Origin: Hyphomicrobiales bacterium
GTDB lineage: Bacteria > Pseudomonadota > Alphaproteobacteria > Rhizobiales > Rhizobiaceae
DNA length: 45,173 nucleotides
Assembly (NCBI GenBank): GCA_900472925.1
Contig: UCJU01000022.1
Span: 1-45,173 of the forward strand
Direction of reading: 5' to 3'
Below the pieces are notes generated by a model. The model worked only from the letters and a program-made list of their open reading frames with translations. It had not been told where the DNA came from and did no database searches. The translations under genes and the position numbers were made by a program. Positions 35,949-44,528 of the stretch are shown here, in pieces; position 1 is the stretch's first letter; each line of letters starts with the position of its first letter.

Positions 35949-36461
35949 ATGCAAAATGCGATTCGAATTATCGGGATTGATCCCGGACTGCGGCGAATGG
36001 GCTGGGGTGTCATAGAAACCCTGGGCAACAGCCTGCGTTTCGTGGCCTCCGGCACGGTCACATCGGATGGCGATATGGATCTGGCATCACGCCTGTGTCA
36101 GTTGCATGATGGCCTTGCGGAGATCGTCCATTCTCATCAGCCGCATGAAGCAGCCGTGGAGCAGACATTCGTCAACAAGGATGCGGTCGCGACGCTGAAG
36201 CTGGGTCAGGCGCGCGGCATCGCCATGCTGGTTCCTGCGCGTGCGGGTCTGCCTGTCGCCGAATATGCTCCGAATGCGGTCAAGAAAGCCGTTATCGGTG
36301 TCGGTCATGGTGACAAGCAGCAAATCCACATGATGCTGAAAATTCTGATGCCCAAGGCGGAATTCAAGGGCAATGATGCGGCAGATGCTCTCGCCATCGC
36401 CATTTGTCATGCCCATAATCGGGTCGGCGAGCGCATGCGGCGCGTTCTGGCCGCCAGCTAA
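35949..36461 (+). CDS. ruvC: Holliday junction resolvase RuvC
   Basis: 170 residues. The four acidic catalytic residues are present: Asp in [13 protein letters not shown] (residue 10 region), Glu in [11 protein letters not shown] near 69, and the DD pair in [16 protein letters not shown] near 145. It cleaves Holliday junctions with RuvAB. It is the first gene of ruvC-ruvA-(scar)-ruvB, 29 bases before ruvA. Confidence 0.96.
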   Translation: MQNAIRIIGIDPGLRRMGWGVIETLGNSLRFVASGTVTSDGDMDLASRLCQLHDGLAEIVHSHQPHEAAVEQTFVNKDAVATLKLGQARGIAMLVPARAGLPVAEYAPNAVKKAVIGVGHGDKQQIHMMLKILMPKAEFKGNDAADALAIAICHAHNRVGERMRRVLAAS

Positions 36462-36490
36462 CCTCTTTTAGACATCGGACGGGCATCGAC

Positions 36491-37108
36491 ATGATCGGAA
36501 AACTCAAAGGCACAATCGATGAAATCGGCGACGACCACGTTGTCGTGGATGTGCACGGCGTCTGTTACGTCGCCTATTGTTCGACGCGCACGCTTTCACG
36601 CCTCGGCTCCGCTGGCGAAGCGGTGGTGCTCTTCATCGAAACCTATGTTCGTGAAGATCAGATCAGGCTTTTCGGTTTTCTCAGCGCGCTGGAACGGCAG
36701 TGGTTCAATCTTTTGCAAAGCGTTCAGGGCGTGGGTGCCAAGGTCGCTCTTGCCGTTCTTTCGACGCTGACGCCGTCAGAGCTTGCAAACGCCATCGCGC
36801 TTCAAGACAAGGTGGTCGTGTCGCGTGCCCCCGGCGTTGGCCCGAAAGTGGCGATCCGTATCGTCACGGAACTGCGCAACAAGGCGCCCGCCTTTGCGGG
36901 CGACGCATCGGCCTCCATCGGCTTCAAGCAGGAGCTGGGCGAAGGTGTCGCGTCCGCACCGGTAGCAGACGCCGTCTCAGCGCTCACCAACCTCGGCTAT
37001 TCCCGCGACCAAGCCGCGAATGCTGTCGCTGCGGCGCTGAAGAATGGTGGGGAGGGCGGAGACAGCGCCAAGCTGATCCGGTTGGGATTGAAGGAGCTTT
37101 CGCGCTAA
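36491..37108 (+). CDS. ruvA: Holliday junction branch-migration protein RuvA
   Basis: 205 residues: an N-terminal OB fold ([21 protein letters not shown]), helix-hairpin-helix pairs at about 75-140 ([14 protein letters not shown] and [16 protein letters not shown]), a linker, and the C-terminal domain that touches RuvB ([22 protein letters not shown]). It holds the junction as a tetramer. Normally ruvB follows at once. Here about 385 bases with a decayed toxin-antitoxin locus intervene. Confidence 0.96.
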   Translation: MIGKLKGTIDEIGDDHVVVDVHGVCYVAYCSTRTLSRLGSAGEAVVLFIETYVREDQIRLFGFLSALERQWFNLLQSVQGVGAKVALAVLSTLTPSELANAIALQDKVVVSRAPGVGPKVAIRIVTELRNKAPAFAGDASASIGFKQELGEGVASAPVADAVSALTNLGYSRDQAANAVAAALKNGGEGGDSAKLIRLGLKELSR

Positions 37109-37162
37109 GTCGTCCTGTGGTGTTTTCCTTACAATTTCCAAAAAGTAAGAAAGTTTGCGATC

Positions 37163-37228
37163 ATGGGATTTCAGACAACCATCACCTCCAAAGGACGGAT
37201 GACTGTTCCAAAGAGTGTGTTGTCGTGA
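37163..37228 (+). pseudogene. AbrB/VapB-type antitoxin, 5' fragment
   Basis: An open frame of 21 codons reads MGFQTTITSKGRMTVPKSV, the first beta-hairpin of the SpoVT-AbrB DNA-binding fold (T-S-K-G-x-x-x-x-P-K), then runs into a TGA at 37226-37228. The rest of the swapped-hairpin domain and the toxin-binding tail are missing. It is the remnant of an antitoxin gene. AAAGTAAGAAAG upstream may be its former ribosome site. Confidence 0.72.
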
Positions 37229-37497
37229 TGATGGAAACAGCTTGGGTTTTGGAGCAGTTTTATGGCTACTCTAAAGACGCTGTTCTTGATTTTATTCAGG
37301 CGATCCTCGAACGTCGTGAAATTGAGGTGCCGGATTATGAGGTGATCGGCAACGCGATTGATATGTGCCGCAATTCCGGCGCGGATTTTTCTGATGCCGT
37401 TAATTCGGAAATGAACAGAATGGCTGGCTGCACGGTGACCTACACATTCGACCAGAACGCGGCCCGCAAAATACCCGGAATGGAACTGCTGACATGA
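37228..37497 (+). pseudogene. VapC-type PIN-domain toxin, 3' fragment
   Basis: An 89-codon frame starting at an ATG that overlaps the antitoxin stop (TGATG). It matches the second two-thirds of VapC: METAWVLEQFYGYSKD, then VPDYEVIGNAIDMCRNSGADFSDA with the late acidic residues, and the ending [21 protein letters not shown]. The N-terminal strand with the first catalytic Asp (usually DTNVLxR) is absent, so nuclease activity is not expected. Its TGA overlaps the ruvB ATG by 3 bases. It looks like an internal deletion of a vapBC pair, still open and perhaps translated. Confidence 0.75.
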
Positions 37498-38534
37498 GTG
37501 ACGCGGCACGGCTGATTTCTTCGGAAAAGCGCGGCGAGGATATCGACACCACGCTGCGTCCGCAGACGCTGGATGATTTTACCGGTCAGGCGGAAGCGCG
37601 CGCCAATCTGAAAATCTTCATCGAAGCGGCGAAGAACCGTGGCGAGGCACTGGACCATGTGCTGTTTGTCGGGCCACCGGGTCTCGGCAAGACGACGCTG
37701 GCGCAGATCATGGCCAAGGAGCTGGGCGTCAATTTCAAGTCCACGTCCGGCCCTGTTATTGCCAAGGCGGGCGATCTGGCGGCGCTTCTAACCAATCTGG
37801 AAGAGCGCGATGTTCTGTTTATCGATGAAATCCACCGCCTGAGCCCGGCCGTCGAGGAAATTCTCTATCCGGCGATGGAGGATTTTCAGCTCGACCTTAT
37901 CATCGGTGAAGGACCGGCGGCGCGCTCGGTTAAGATCGATCTGTCGAAGTTTACGCTGGTGGCCGCCACTACACGTCTCGGGCTTTTGACCAATCCGTTG
38001 CGGGATCGTTTCGGCATTCCTGTGCGTCTGTCTTTCTACACGGTCGAGGAGCTTGAACTGATTGTTCGGCGGGGCGCGCGCATCATGGGATTGCCGATGA
38101 CGGACGAGGGCGCTCGTGAAATCGCGCGCCGTTCGCGCGGCACACCTCGCATCGCCGGGCGGTTGCTGCGCCGCGTGCGGGATTTCGCCGAGGTGGCGCG
38201 GGCGGAATCGGTGACGCGTCAGATTGCCGATGAGGCGCTGACCCGGCTCTTGGTCGACAATATGGGTCTCGACCAGCTCGACATGCGCTACCTCACGATG
38301 ATCGCCGTGAATTTCGGGGGTGGACCCGTCGGCATCGAGACCATTGCCGCTGGGTTGTCCGAGCCGCGCGATGCCATCGAGGATATCATCGAGCCCTACA
38401 TGATCCAGCAGGGCTTCATCCAGCGCACGCCACGTGGCCGCATTTTAACCGCAACCGCGTGGAAGCATCTCGGCATGCAGCCGCCCAAAGACCTGGACGC
38501 GGCGCAATTTCGTCTCACCCTCGAGGACGACTGA
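37494..38534 (+). CDS. ruvB: Holliday junction branch-migration ATPase RuvB
   Basis: 346 residues of the AAA+ RuvB family. Conserved start [12 protein letters not shown], Walker [10 protein letters not shown] near 62-70, Walker B LFIDEIHR near 110, sensor 1 [16 protein letters not shown], the arginine finger region and sensor 2 [15 protein letters not shown], and a winged-helix C-domain ([24 protein letters not shown]). The start overlaps the PIN remnant stop, so coupling to the remnant may now set ruvB translation. Confidence 0.97.
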   Translation: MSDAARLISSEKRGEDIDTTLRPQTLDDFTGQAEARANLKIFIEAAKNRGEALDHVLFVGPPGLGKTTLAQIMAKELGVNFKSTSGPVIAKAGDLAALLTNLEERDVLFIDEIHRLSPAVEEILYPAMEDFQLDLIIGEGPAARSVKIDLSKFTLVAATTRLGLLTNPLRDRFGIPVRLSFYTVEELELIVRRGARIMGLPMTDEGAREIARRSRGTPRIAGRLLRRVRDFAEVARAESVTRQIADEALTRLLVDNMGLDQLDMRYLTMIAVNFGGGPVGIETIAAGLSEPRDAIEDIIEPYMIQQGFIQRTPRGRILTATAWKHLGMQPPKDLDAAQFRLTLEDD

Positions 38535-38536
38535 TC

Positions 38537-39430
38537 ATGATCACGCGCCGGGCTCTGTTGAAGACGGCTGCCACGATGGCGGCGGGTCTTGTTTCTCTTG
38601 GTGCTTATGCGGGCGGTATAGAACCTCTGGCGCGTCTCTCCACCACACGCTACCGCATCACCCCGCCCGGTTGGCCCGCAGGCCAGCGTTTGCGGATCGT
38701 GGCATTGGCGGATTTTCACGCCTGCGAACCCTGGATGCCTGCGGAACGCATTGCCAAAATTTGCGATTATGCCAACACATTGGGTGGCGATATCATTCTG
38801 CTGCTGGGCGACTACATGTCCGGCATGAAGCTGGTGACGGGCGTCGTGCCTCCCGAAGACTGGGCGCGTGCGTTGTCTGGATTGAAGGCAACTTACGGCG
38901 TTCACGCCATTTGCGGCAATCACGACTGGTGGCAGGATCTTGAGGCACAGCGGCTGAAGCTGAAAGAGACAGTCGCGCATCGGGCGCTGAGGGCCGTCGG
39001 CATTCACGTTCATTCCAACGATGCCGTGCGAAGCGGTTCTGCCGAGCAGCCCTTCTGGATTGCCGGACTGGAAGATCAGTGGGCTTATCTCGAGGGGCGG
39101 CGAAGGACGGGGCTCGATAATCTGGACGGTACGCTTGCACAGGTCTCGGACGACGCACCGGTCATCCTGCTCGCACACGAGCCGGATATTTTTACCTCCG
39201 TTCCGGATCGTGTTGCGCTGACGCTTTCGGGCCATACGCATGGGGGACAGGTGAACCTTTTCGGCTGGCGCCCTGCGGTGCCATCCCTTTATGGTGAACG
39301 CTTCGCCTATGGCCATGTGGTCGAGGACAACAGACATCTGGTGGTATCCGGCGGACTGGGATGTTCGATTGCGCCGGTGCGCTTCATGTCTCCGCCAGAG
39401 GTAGTTGTAATCGAACTCGGCGATGCCTGA
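38537..39430 (+). CDS. Tat-exported metallophosphoesterase (YaeI-like)
   Basis: 297 residues. It begins MITRRALLKTAATMAAG, a twin-arginine-like signal, with a cleavage region near YAGG. Calcineurin-type metal motifs are ADFHACEPW, LLGDYMSG, CGNHDWW, LLAHEPD and LSGHTHGGQ in the usual order. Relatives act on lipid or sugar phosphates (YaeI/YkuE, LpxH-like). It starts 2 bases after ruvB. An in-frame GTG at 38459 lies inside ruvB and is ignored. Confidence 0.87.
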   Translation: MITRRALLKTAATMAAGLVSLGAYAGGIEPLARLSTTRYRITPPGWPAGQRLRIVALADFHACEPWMPAERIAKICDYANTLGGDIILLLGDYMSGMKLVTGVVPPEDWARALSGLKATYGVHAICGNHDWWQDLEAQRLKLKETVAHRALRAVGIHVHSNDAVRSGSAEQPFWIAGLEDQWAYLEGRRRTGLDNLDGTLAQVSDDAPVILLAHEPDIFTSVPDRVALTLSGHTHGGQVNLFGWRPAVPSLYGERFAYGHVVEDNRHLVVSGGLGCSIAPVRFMSPPEVVVIELGDA

Positions 39431-39480
39431 GGAACCATCTCGCAGCCCGGTCATTCATCGTTTTTGCTGAGGAGCAGGTG

Positions 39481-39699
39481 ATGACGAAATTTCGCAAGGG
39501 CACGAAAGTCCAGTGGAAGTGGGGATCGGGCAAAGGCGAGGGCAAAGTCGCCGAGAGCTTTACCGAAGACGTCGAACGCAAAATCGAAGGTTCCGTCATC
39601 AAGCGCAAGGCGAGTGAGGACGAGCCGGCCTATCTGATCGAGCAGGAAGATGGCGGGCGGGTTCTGAAAAGCCATTCGGAACTGGAAAAGACCGACTGA
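39481..39699 (+). CDS. DUF2945 (HVA1) family protein
   Basis: 72 residues, basic and acidic with few hydrophobics. It begins TKFRKGTKVQWKWGSGKGEGKVAESFTEDVERKIEG (shown here only in part) and ends in a VLKSHSELEK motif, the Tudor-like HVA1/DUF2945 pattern seen in fungi and rhizobia. The biochemical role is unknown. It starts 50 bases after the phosphoesterase with a GGAGCAGGTG ribosome site. Confidence 0.85.
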   Translation: MTKFRKGTKVQWKWGSGKGEGKVAESFTEDVERKIEGSVIKRKASEDEPAYLIEQEDGGRVLKSHSELEKTD

Positions 39700-39751
39700 G
39701 TGTTCCCGGCCGGATGCCTCTCCAGCTCTTCTTTACAGAGAGGAAAGCACT

Positions 39752-40327
39752 GTGCCTTATGATCCCGGTCGCGTCTTCAAGAAGCTGGCTCGCAACAACC
39801 GTCTGGCAAATCTGAGGCTTCATCAGGCCTGCTTTCAGCTGTCTCATGACGAATTCATTGCGCCGCGGACAAGCTTTTTTCCGACGATCCGCGCGACGTT
39901 GAACCACATCTATCTGGTCGATCTTTTCTACTTCGACGCCCTGAAGGGTGGCACGCTTGGCTATGCAGCTTTTGCCCGGGATGAGCCCTACGCCGACATG
40001 ATGGCGCTCCATCAGGCCCAGTCGCTGATCGATGACGAGTTGATCGCCTTCGTTGATACTCTCCAAGACGTCGATTTGGCGGCCGTCGCGCATGTGCACC
40101 GTGAAGACCGGGTCCAACAGGACCGCTGCGACGATCTTCTGACCCATCTGTTTCAGCACCAAACCCACCATCGCGGACAGGTGCACGCGATGCTATCAGG
40201 CACTTCGATCAAACCGCCGCAACTGGACGAATTTATCGTCGGTGACGATGCAAAGGTTCGCAAAGCGGAAATGGACGCGCTAGGTTGGTCGGAACGTGAC
40301 CTCATGTTTCCGGGTGATAATGAATGA
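39752..40327 (+). CDS. DinB family protein
   Basis: 191 residues from a GTG with AGAGGAAAG upstream. Four-helix DinB/YfiT fold, with the metal triad suggested by TLNHIYLVDLFY (His near 51) and HQTHHRGQVHAML (His near 135-143). Members are thiol-dependent transferases or stress proteins, often binding zinc or nickel. The substrate is unknown. It overlaps the first NUDIX gene by 4 bases, so it may be coexpressed with it. Confidence 0.88.
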   Translation: MPYDPGRVFKKLARNNRLANLRLHQACFQLSHDEFIAPRTSFFPTIRATLNHIYLVDLFYFDALKGGTLGYAAFARDEPYADMMALHQAQSLIDDELIAFVDTLQDVDLAAVAHVHREDRVQQDRCDDLLTHLFQHQTHHRGQVHAMLSGTSIKPPQLDEFIVGDDAKVRKAEMDALGWSERDLMFPGDNE

Positions 40328-40836
40328 CTGAAGACACCAGAATTCGTATGAAATTCAAGCCGAAGCGCATTTTTCAGATGCGCGTGGCGGGTATCGCCTT
40401 TCGTGATGGCCATGTGCTTGTGCACCGGGCAACGCACGAAAAATTCTGGAGCTTTCCTGGCGGCCGCGCCGAGATGGGCGAGCAGTCGCAGGAGACATTG
40501 GCACGGGAAATGGTTGAAGAGCTTGGCGTCGAGGCCAAGGTCGGACGGCTGCTTTGGGTGGTGGAGAATTTCTTTCATTACGAGGGCAAGGACTGGCACG
40601 AGCTCGGTTTTTACTACCTGATGGAGCTGCCCGACACGTTTCCCTTCCACGAGGAAAACATCGTCCACCGCATGCAGGATGGCAAGCATCCGCTGGAGTT
40701 CCGGTGGGCGAGAGCGACGACCGAAGCCTTGACGCAATTGGACATTCCCCCCTATTTCATCGCCGGTGAAATCGAAAACCTTCCTGTGTCCACGCGCCAT
40801 ATCGTGTGGGACGACGGTAATCTGGACGACAAATGA
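40324..40836 (+). CDS. NUDIX hydrolase, first tandem copy
   Basis: 170 residues. The full NUDIX box is present: G-x5-E-x7-R-E-U-x-E-E-x-G-U as GRAEMGEQSQETLAREMV... with EELGV after it. The surrounding segments FRDGHVLVHRATHEKFWSFPGGR and HELGFYYLMELPDTFPFHEEN suit a nucleoside-diphosphate or sugar hydrolase. It hydrolyses X-linked diphosphates with Mg2+. It overlaps both neighbours by 4 bases. The second NUDIX gene next to it is clearly a paralogue. Confidence 0.92.
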   Translation: MTEDTRIRMKFKPKRIFQMRVAGIAFRDGHVLVHRATHEKFWSFPGGRAEMGEQSQETLAREMVEELGVEAKVGRLLWVVENFFHYEGKDWHELGFYYLMELPDTFPFHEENIVHRMQDGKHPLEFRWARATTEALTQLDIPPYFIAGEIENLPVSTRHIVWDDGNLDDK

Positions 40837-41351
40837 GCGATGTCATGTCTCCAAGGCATATGATCCGGCTCGATCATAAGCCGCAGCTTTTCAGCTTTCG
40901 CGTCGCGGGCCTTGTGTTCCATAAGGGTTACATTCTGGTCAACCGCAGTGTGACCGACCGCTACTGGGCACTACCAGGTGGGCGTGCCGAAATCGGGGAG
41001 AGTTCGGACCAAACGATCCTGAGGGAAATCAAGGAAGAACTGCATGTTGAAGCCCGCATCGAACGTCTTTTATGGTCGGCCGAGAGCTTCTTCTCATACG
41101 GCGAATATCGTGCCCATGAACTTGCTTTCTATTACCTGATCCATCTCGAACAGGCTTTTCCCTTTCACGAAAACGACATCGTCCATCGTATCGTGGATGG
41201 CGTGGATGTCGAGTTCAAATGGTTGCCTGCAACCCCCTCAATTTTGAAAGATAACGATTTGAGACCCGCATTTATCGCCGAGCGTATCAACGATTTGCCA
41301 CAACGGCATGAGCATCTCATCGTGCGTGAGGGAGCAGAGCGGCATGAGTGA
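40833..41351 (+). CDS. NUDIX hydrolase, second tandem copy
   Basis: 172 residues, closely paralleling the first copy (FHKGYILVNRSVTDRYWALPGG, ESFFSYGEYRAHELAFYYLIHL, AFPFHENDIVHR). The box reads GRAEIGESSDQTILREIKEELHV: the usual glycine near the end is replaced by His, while the catalytic REx(x)EE glutamates remain, so it is probably still active, perhaps with altered metal or substrate handling. It overlaps ybgC by 8 bases. Confidence 0.9.
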   Translation: MSDVMSPRHMIRLDHKPQLFSFRVAGLVFHKGYILVNRSVTDRYWALPGGRAEIGESSDQTILREIKEELHVEARIERLLWSAESFFSYGEYRAHELAFYYLIHLEQAFPFHENDIVHRIVDGVDVEFKWLPATPSILKDNDLRPAFIAERINDLPQRHEHLIVREGAERHE

Positions 41352-41784
41352 TCTGACCGTATCTCTTTCCGGCGAACTCATCGAGCACGGCCACCGGCTT
41401 ACACAGCGGGTCTATTACGAGGATACGGACTTTTCCGGTCTCGTCTATCACGCCCGTTATCTGCACTTTCTGGAACGTGGTCGCACGGATTATCTGCGTT
41501 GTCTCGGCTGTGAGCAGAGCGCCCTGCTGACGGCTGATGAGGAGGGATTGGTCTTTGTGGTTCACCGCATGGAAATCGATTTCAAATCACCCGCAAGGAT
41601 GGATGATGTACTGGTCATCACGACGATGACCGAAAGAGCCGGTGGGGCAAAGATGGTGCTCAATCAGGAAATCCGGCGCGGCGACACGTTGCTGGTTGCC
41701 GCGAAAGTGATTATCGCCGTGATCAACGCCAAGGGAAGACCGAGGCGTCTGCCGGATACGATTGCAGAGAAATTTTTAAAGTAA
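41344..41784 (+). CDS. ybgC: Acyl-CoA thioesterase YbgC of the Tol-Pal cluster
   Basis: 146 residues of the hot-dog fold. The catalytic segment YYEDTDFSGLVYHARYLHFLERGR holds the active Asp and YH-A-R-Y-L motif. YbgC hydrolyses short-chain acyl-CoA or acyl-ACP thioesters and is linked to the Tol-Pal locus in most proteobacteria. It precedes tolQ with a 260-bp gap. The ATG at 41344 lies inside the preceding NUDIX gene. Confidence 0.93.
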   Translation: MSDLTVSLSGELIEHGHRLTQRVYYEDTDFSGLVYHARYLHFLERGRTDYLRCLGCEQSALLTADEEGLVFVVHRMEIDFKSPARMDDVLVITTMTERAGGAKMVLNQEIRRGDTLLVAAKVIIAVINAKGRPRRLPDTIAEKFLK

Positions 41785-41836
41785 AAGCCGGGAAATATGC
41801 CCGTGCTGTTAGACGTGCCTATTTCGTAACACTCTC

Positions 41837-41865
41837 TTAACCATAATGTAGTCTACCTTAACCAT
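41837..41865 (+). promoter_or_regulatory. Two CtrA-like half-sites upstream of tolQ
   Basis: TTAACCAT at 41837-41844 and again at 41858-41865, exactly 21 bp (two helical turns) apart. TTAACCAT is the half-motif of the alphaproteobacterial cell-cycle regulator CtrA. They lie 180-210 bp before tolQ in the AT-rich gap after ybgC. Binding is inferred only. Confidence 0.5.
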
Positions 41866-42000
41866 TCGGTATTTGTGCGCCGCACGCCTTCCTTTTACCA
41901 AATTTACGGTCAAGGAAGGCTAAATGGTAATATCGGGGCACGGCTCAAGGGGTTTTCGGCGACTACCGCAGGACCTCAAACGTTGATGCGCGTTTAAATC

Positions 42001-42019
42001 GCCCGGTCACGTACCGGGC
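42001..42019 (+). promoter_or_regulatory. Hairpin in the tolQ leader
   Basis: GCCCGGT-CACGT-ACCGGGC, a perfect 7-bp stem ending 25 bases before the tolQ ATG. There is no T tract, so an attenuator or mRNA-stability element is as likely as a terminator of ybgC. Confidence 0.4.
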
Positions 42020-42044
42020 GTTTGGATTCGGGGATTGGATTTTT

Positions 42045-42764
42045 ATGGAACAGGCAGGTTTGGCCGCGGCAACGCACGACGTAAGTCTTTGGGCGCTGTT
42101 CATGCAGGCTGGTCTCATCGTCAAGCTGGTCATGATCGGTCTCATCGCCGCATCTGTCTGGACGTGGGCCATCGTCATCGACAAATATGTATCCTTCGGC
42201 AAGGCAAGGCGCCAGTTCGACCAGTTCGAACAGGTGTTCTGGTCCGGCCAGTCGCTTGAAGAGCTGTACCGGACGCTGGCGGAGCGCCAGAATACCGGTC
42301 TGGCTGCAATCTTCGTGGCGGCCATGCGCGAGTGGAAGAAGTCCTTCGAGCGCGGCGCGCGGTCTCCCATCGGTCTCCAGATGCGTATCGACCGGGCCAT
42401 GGACGTGACCATGGCGCGTGAAGGCGAAAGCTTCGAAGCGCGGCTCGGTTCGTTGGCGACCATCGGTTCGGCGGGTCCGTTCATCGGTCTGTTCGGTACG
42501 GTTATCGGCATCATGACCTCGTTCCAGGCGATTGCCGGTTCCAAGTCCACCAACCTGGCCGTTGTTGCACCAGGTATCGCCGAAGCGCTTCTGGCAACGG
42601 CGATCGGTCTGGTTGCCGCTATTCCGGCAGTTATCGCTTACAACAAATTCACAGGCGATGCAGGCAAGCTCTCTGCGCGCATGGAAGGTTTTGCGGACGA
42701 GTTTTCCGCCATCCTTTCGCGCCAGATCGATGAGAAGCTGCAGACCCGTCAGGCCGCGCAGTAA
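42045..42764 (+). CDS. tolQ: Tol-Pal system protein TolQ
   Basis: 239 residues with three membrane helices (about 20-40, 145-165, 180-200) and the ExbB/TolQ core GSLATIGSAGPFIGLFGTVIGIM ... APGIAEALLATAIGLVAAIPAVI (quoted in parts). It is the channel subunit that, with TolR, uses proton flow to energise TolA for outer-membrane constriction at division. First gene of tolQRAB; 29 bases before tolR. Confidence 0.96.
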   Translation: MEQAGLAAATHDVSLWALFMQAGLIVKLVMIGLIAASVWTWAIVIDKYVSFGKARRQFDQFEQVFWSGQSLEELYRTLAERQNTGLAAIFVAAMREWKKSFERGARSPIGLQMRIDRAMDVTMAREGESFEARLGSLATIGSAGPFIGLFGTVIGIMTSFQAIAGSKSTNLAVVAPGIAEALLATAIGLVAAIPAVIAYNKFTGDAGKLSARMEGFADEFSAILSRQIDEKLQTRQAAQ

Positions 42765-42793
42765 ACGCGCACCCGAGCGAGTGGAGTAACAGA

Positions 42794-43255
42794 ATGGGAA
42801 TGTCAGCAGGCGGTGGCGGCGGTGGGTCCGGTGGACGCCGTGGTCGAGGCCGAGGACGCCGCAAGGGTGGCGCGATAAGTGAAATCAACGTGACGCCACT
42901 TGTGGACGTCATGCTGGTGCTGCTCATCATCTTCATGGTGGCAGCACCGATGATGACGGTCGGCGTGCCTGTAGATCTGCCACAGACATCTGCCAATGCG
43001 CTGAACTCCGATACGCAGCCGATTACTATTTCGGTCAATGCCGACGGGGTGATCCATTTGCAGGAAACACCGATCCAGGCGGCGGAAGTTGCCGACAAGC
43101 TGCAGGCCATTTCGACCACCGGCTACAATGAGCGGATTTTCGTGCGTGCGGACTCGGTTGCTGCCTATGGCATCGTTGCCGATGTCATGGCGCGCATCCA
43201 GGCTGCAGGCTTCAAGAATATCGGCCTCGTAACACAACAGAAACAGGACAATTGA
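42794..43255 (+). CDS. tolR: Tol-Pal system protein TolR
   Basis: 153 residues. A Gly/Arg-rich N-terminus (SAGGGGGGSGGRRGRGRGRR) is followed by the membrane helix VTPLVDVMLVLLIIFMV with the proton-accepting Asp, then the periplasmic domain (VPVDLPQTSANAL ... IFVRADSVAAYGIVADVMARIQAAGF, shortened). Partner of TolQ. The Gly/Arg run is longer than in enterobacterial TolR. Confidence 0.96.
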   Translation: MGMSAGGGGGGSGGRRGRGRGRRKGGAISEINVTPLVDVMLVLLIIFMVAAPMMTVGVPVDLPQTSANALNSDTQPITISVNADGVIHLQETPIQAAEVADKLQAISTTGYNERIFVRADSVAAYGIVADVMARIQAAGFKNIGLVTQQKQDN

Positions 43256-43262
43256 TCTCAGC

Positions 43263-44447
43263 ATGAAGGGCAGCGTCACCACATCTGCGATCGTGCACGC
43301 CTCGCTGCTGGCCTTTGCCCTGGTGTCTCTGGGCTCGCCACCGCCGCTTGAGGTGACTCAGGCTGAGTCGATGCCTGTCGATCTCGTATCCGTGGAGGAA
43401 ATGACGCAGATCCAGCAGGGCGACAAGAACGCGCCCAAAGCTGAAAAATCCGCGCCGGTTCCGACGACACGTCCCGATGTCGTGGCCAATGCCCAGAACA
43501 TCGGTAACAACACCGCTGATCTCGATGCACCGCCCACGCCGACCGAAAAACCAAACAACAATGACAGCGCAGCCGCTCCGCCCAAGCAGGAAAAGCCGGC
43601 CCCTGTCGTCGACACAAAGCCGAACGATGTGAAAGACATCGTCAAGGAAGAGACGTCTGCGCCAAAGCCACAGGAAACGGCCTCTCTTCCAACGCCCAAG
43701 CCTGAAATAGTGACGCCGCCAAAGCCTGCCGAGCCGCCAGCGCAGCAACAGGCGCAGGAGCCTCCGCCGCAAAATCAGGAGCCTGCCGAAATTCCCGTGC
43801 CGCCAAATGTGCCGCGCCCGAATTCGCGCCCGCAGCCGCCTGAGCCAAAGCCGGAGCCGCCGAAGCAGGCCGAGCAAAAGCCAGCCGAGCAGAAGCCCGC
43901 TGAAAAACCAGCGGAGAAGAAGCCGGATCAGGCCAAGTCGAATGAAAAGCCATCCGATAAGAAACCGGCTGATCGCAAGCAGGAAACCGCCAAGTCTGCC
44001 GCATCGCAGGCCAGCGAGTTCAATGCCGACGAGATTTCTGCCTTGTTGAACAAGCAGGCTCCCTCCGGTGGTGGCGCCAAACGCTCCACCCAAACGGCGT
44101 CGCTGGGCGGCAAGAAGACGATCGGTACGGGCTTGAGCGCCAGTGAAATCGACAATGTCCGGGGCCAGATTCAGAATAACTGGGCCATGGCTTCAGGCTT
44201 GACCGGCGTTTCCGAGGTGCGGGTTGTCGTTCGCGTTTCTCTCGACCAGTCCGGCAACATCGTCGGCCAGCCGGAAGTGACTGCGACCGGCGGGCCGGAA
44301 GGAACGCGACGCGCTGTTGAAGGCAGTGCGCGCCGCGCCATCTTCAGGTCTGCACCGTTGAAAAATCTGCCCGTTGAAAAATATGATGGCGAAAGGGGAT
44401 GGAACACTTTGGTCCTGAACTTCGACCCATCCGAGTTCGCGCTTTAA
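43263..44447 (+). CDS. tolA: Tol-Pal system protein TolA
   Basis: 394 residues. An N-terminal membrane anchor (SVTTSAIVHASLLAFALVSL) is followed by a very Pro/Lys/Glu/Gln-rich domain at about 55-255 (KPEPPKQAEQKPAEQKPAEKP-like stretches), then the C-terminal TonB/TolA-like domain at about 290-394 (SEIDNVRGQIQNNWAMASG, VVVRVSLDQSGNIVGQPEV). It spans the periplasm to Pal and TolB. The repeat-rich middle makes it variable in length between strains. Confidence 0.94.
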   Translation: MKGSVTTSAIVHASLLAFALVSLGSPPPLEVTQAESMPVDLVSVEEMTQIQQGDKNAPKAEKSAPVPTTRPDVVANAQNIGNNTADLDAPPTPTEKPNNNDSAAAPPKQEKPAPVVDTKPNDVKDIVKEETSAPKPQETASLPTPKPEIVTPPKPAEPPAQQQAQEPPPQNQEPAEIPVPPNVPRPNSRPQPPEPKPEPPKQAEQKPAEQKPAEKPAEKKPDQAKSNEKPSDKKPADRKQETAKSAASQASEFNADEISALLNKQAPSGGGAKRSTQTASLGGKKTIGTGLSASEIDNVRGQIQNNWAMASGLTGVSEVRVVVRVSLDQSGNIVGQPEVTATGGPEGTRRAVEGSARRAIFRSAPLKNLPVEKYDGERGWNTLVLNFDPSEFAL

Positions 44448-44528
44448 ACCGACAGTTTTGGGACCGATGGAAAGACAAATGCCCAATTCGATGTCCAATT
44501 TTTGTATGAAGCTGAAAGGCTTGTCTCG

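Noticed and set aside
43855..43990. Tandem repeat in tolA
   Set aside because: The AAGCC/GAG repeats are the normal Pro/Lys/Glu-rich TolA middle domain and not a separate element.
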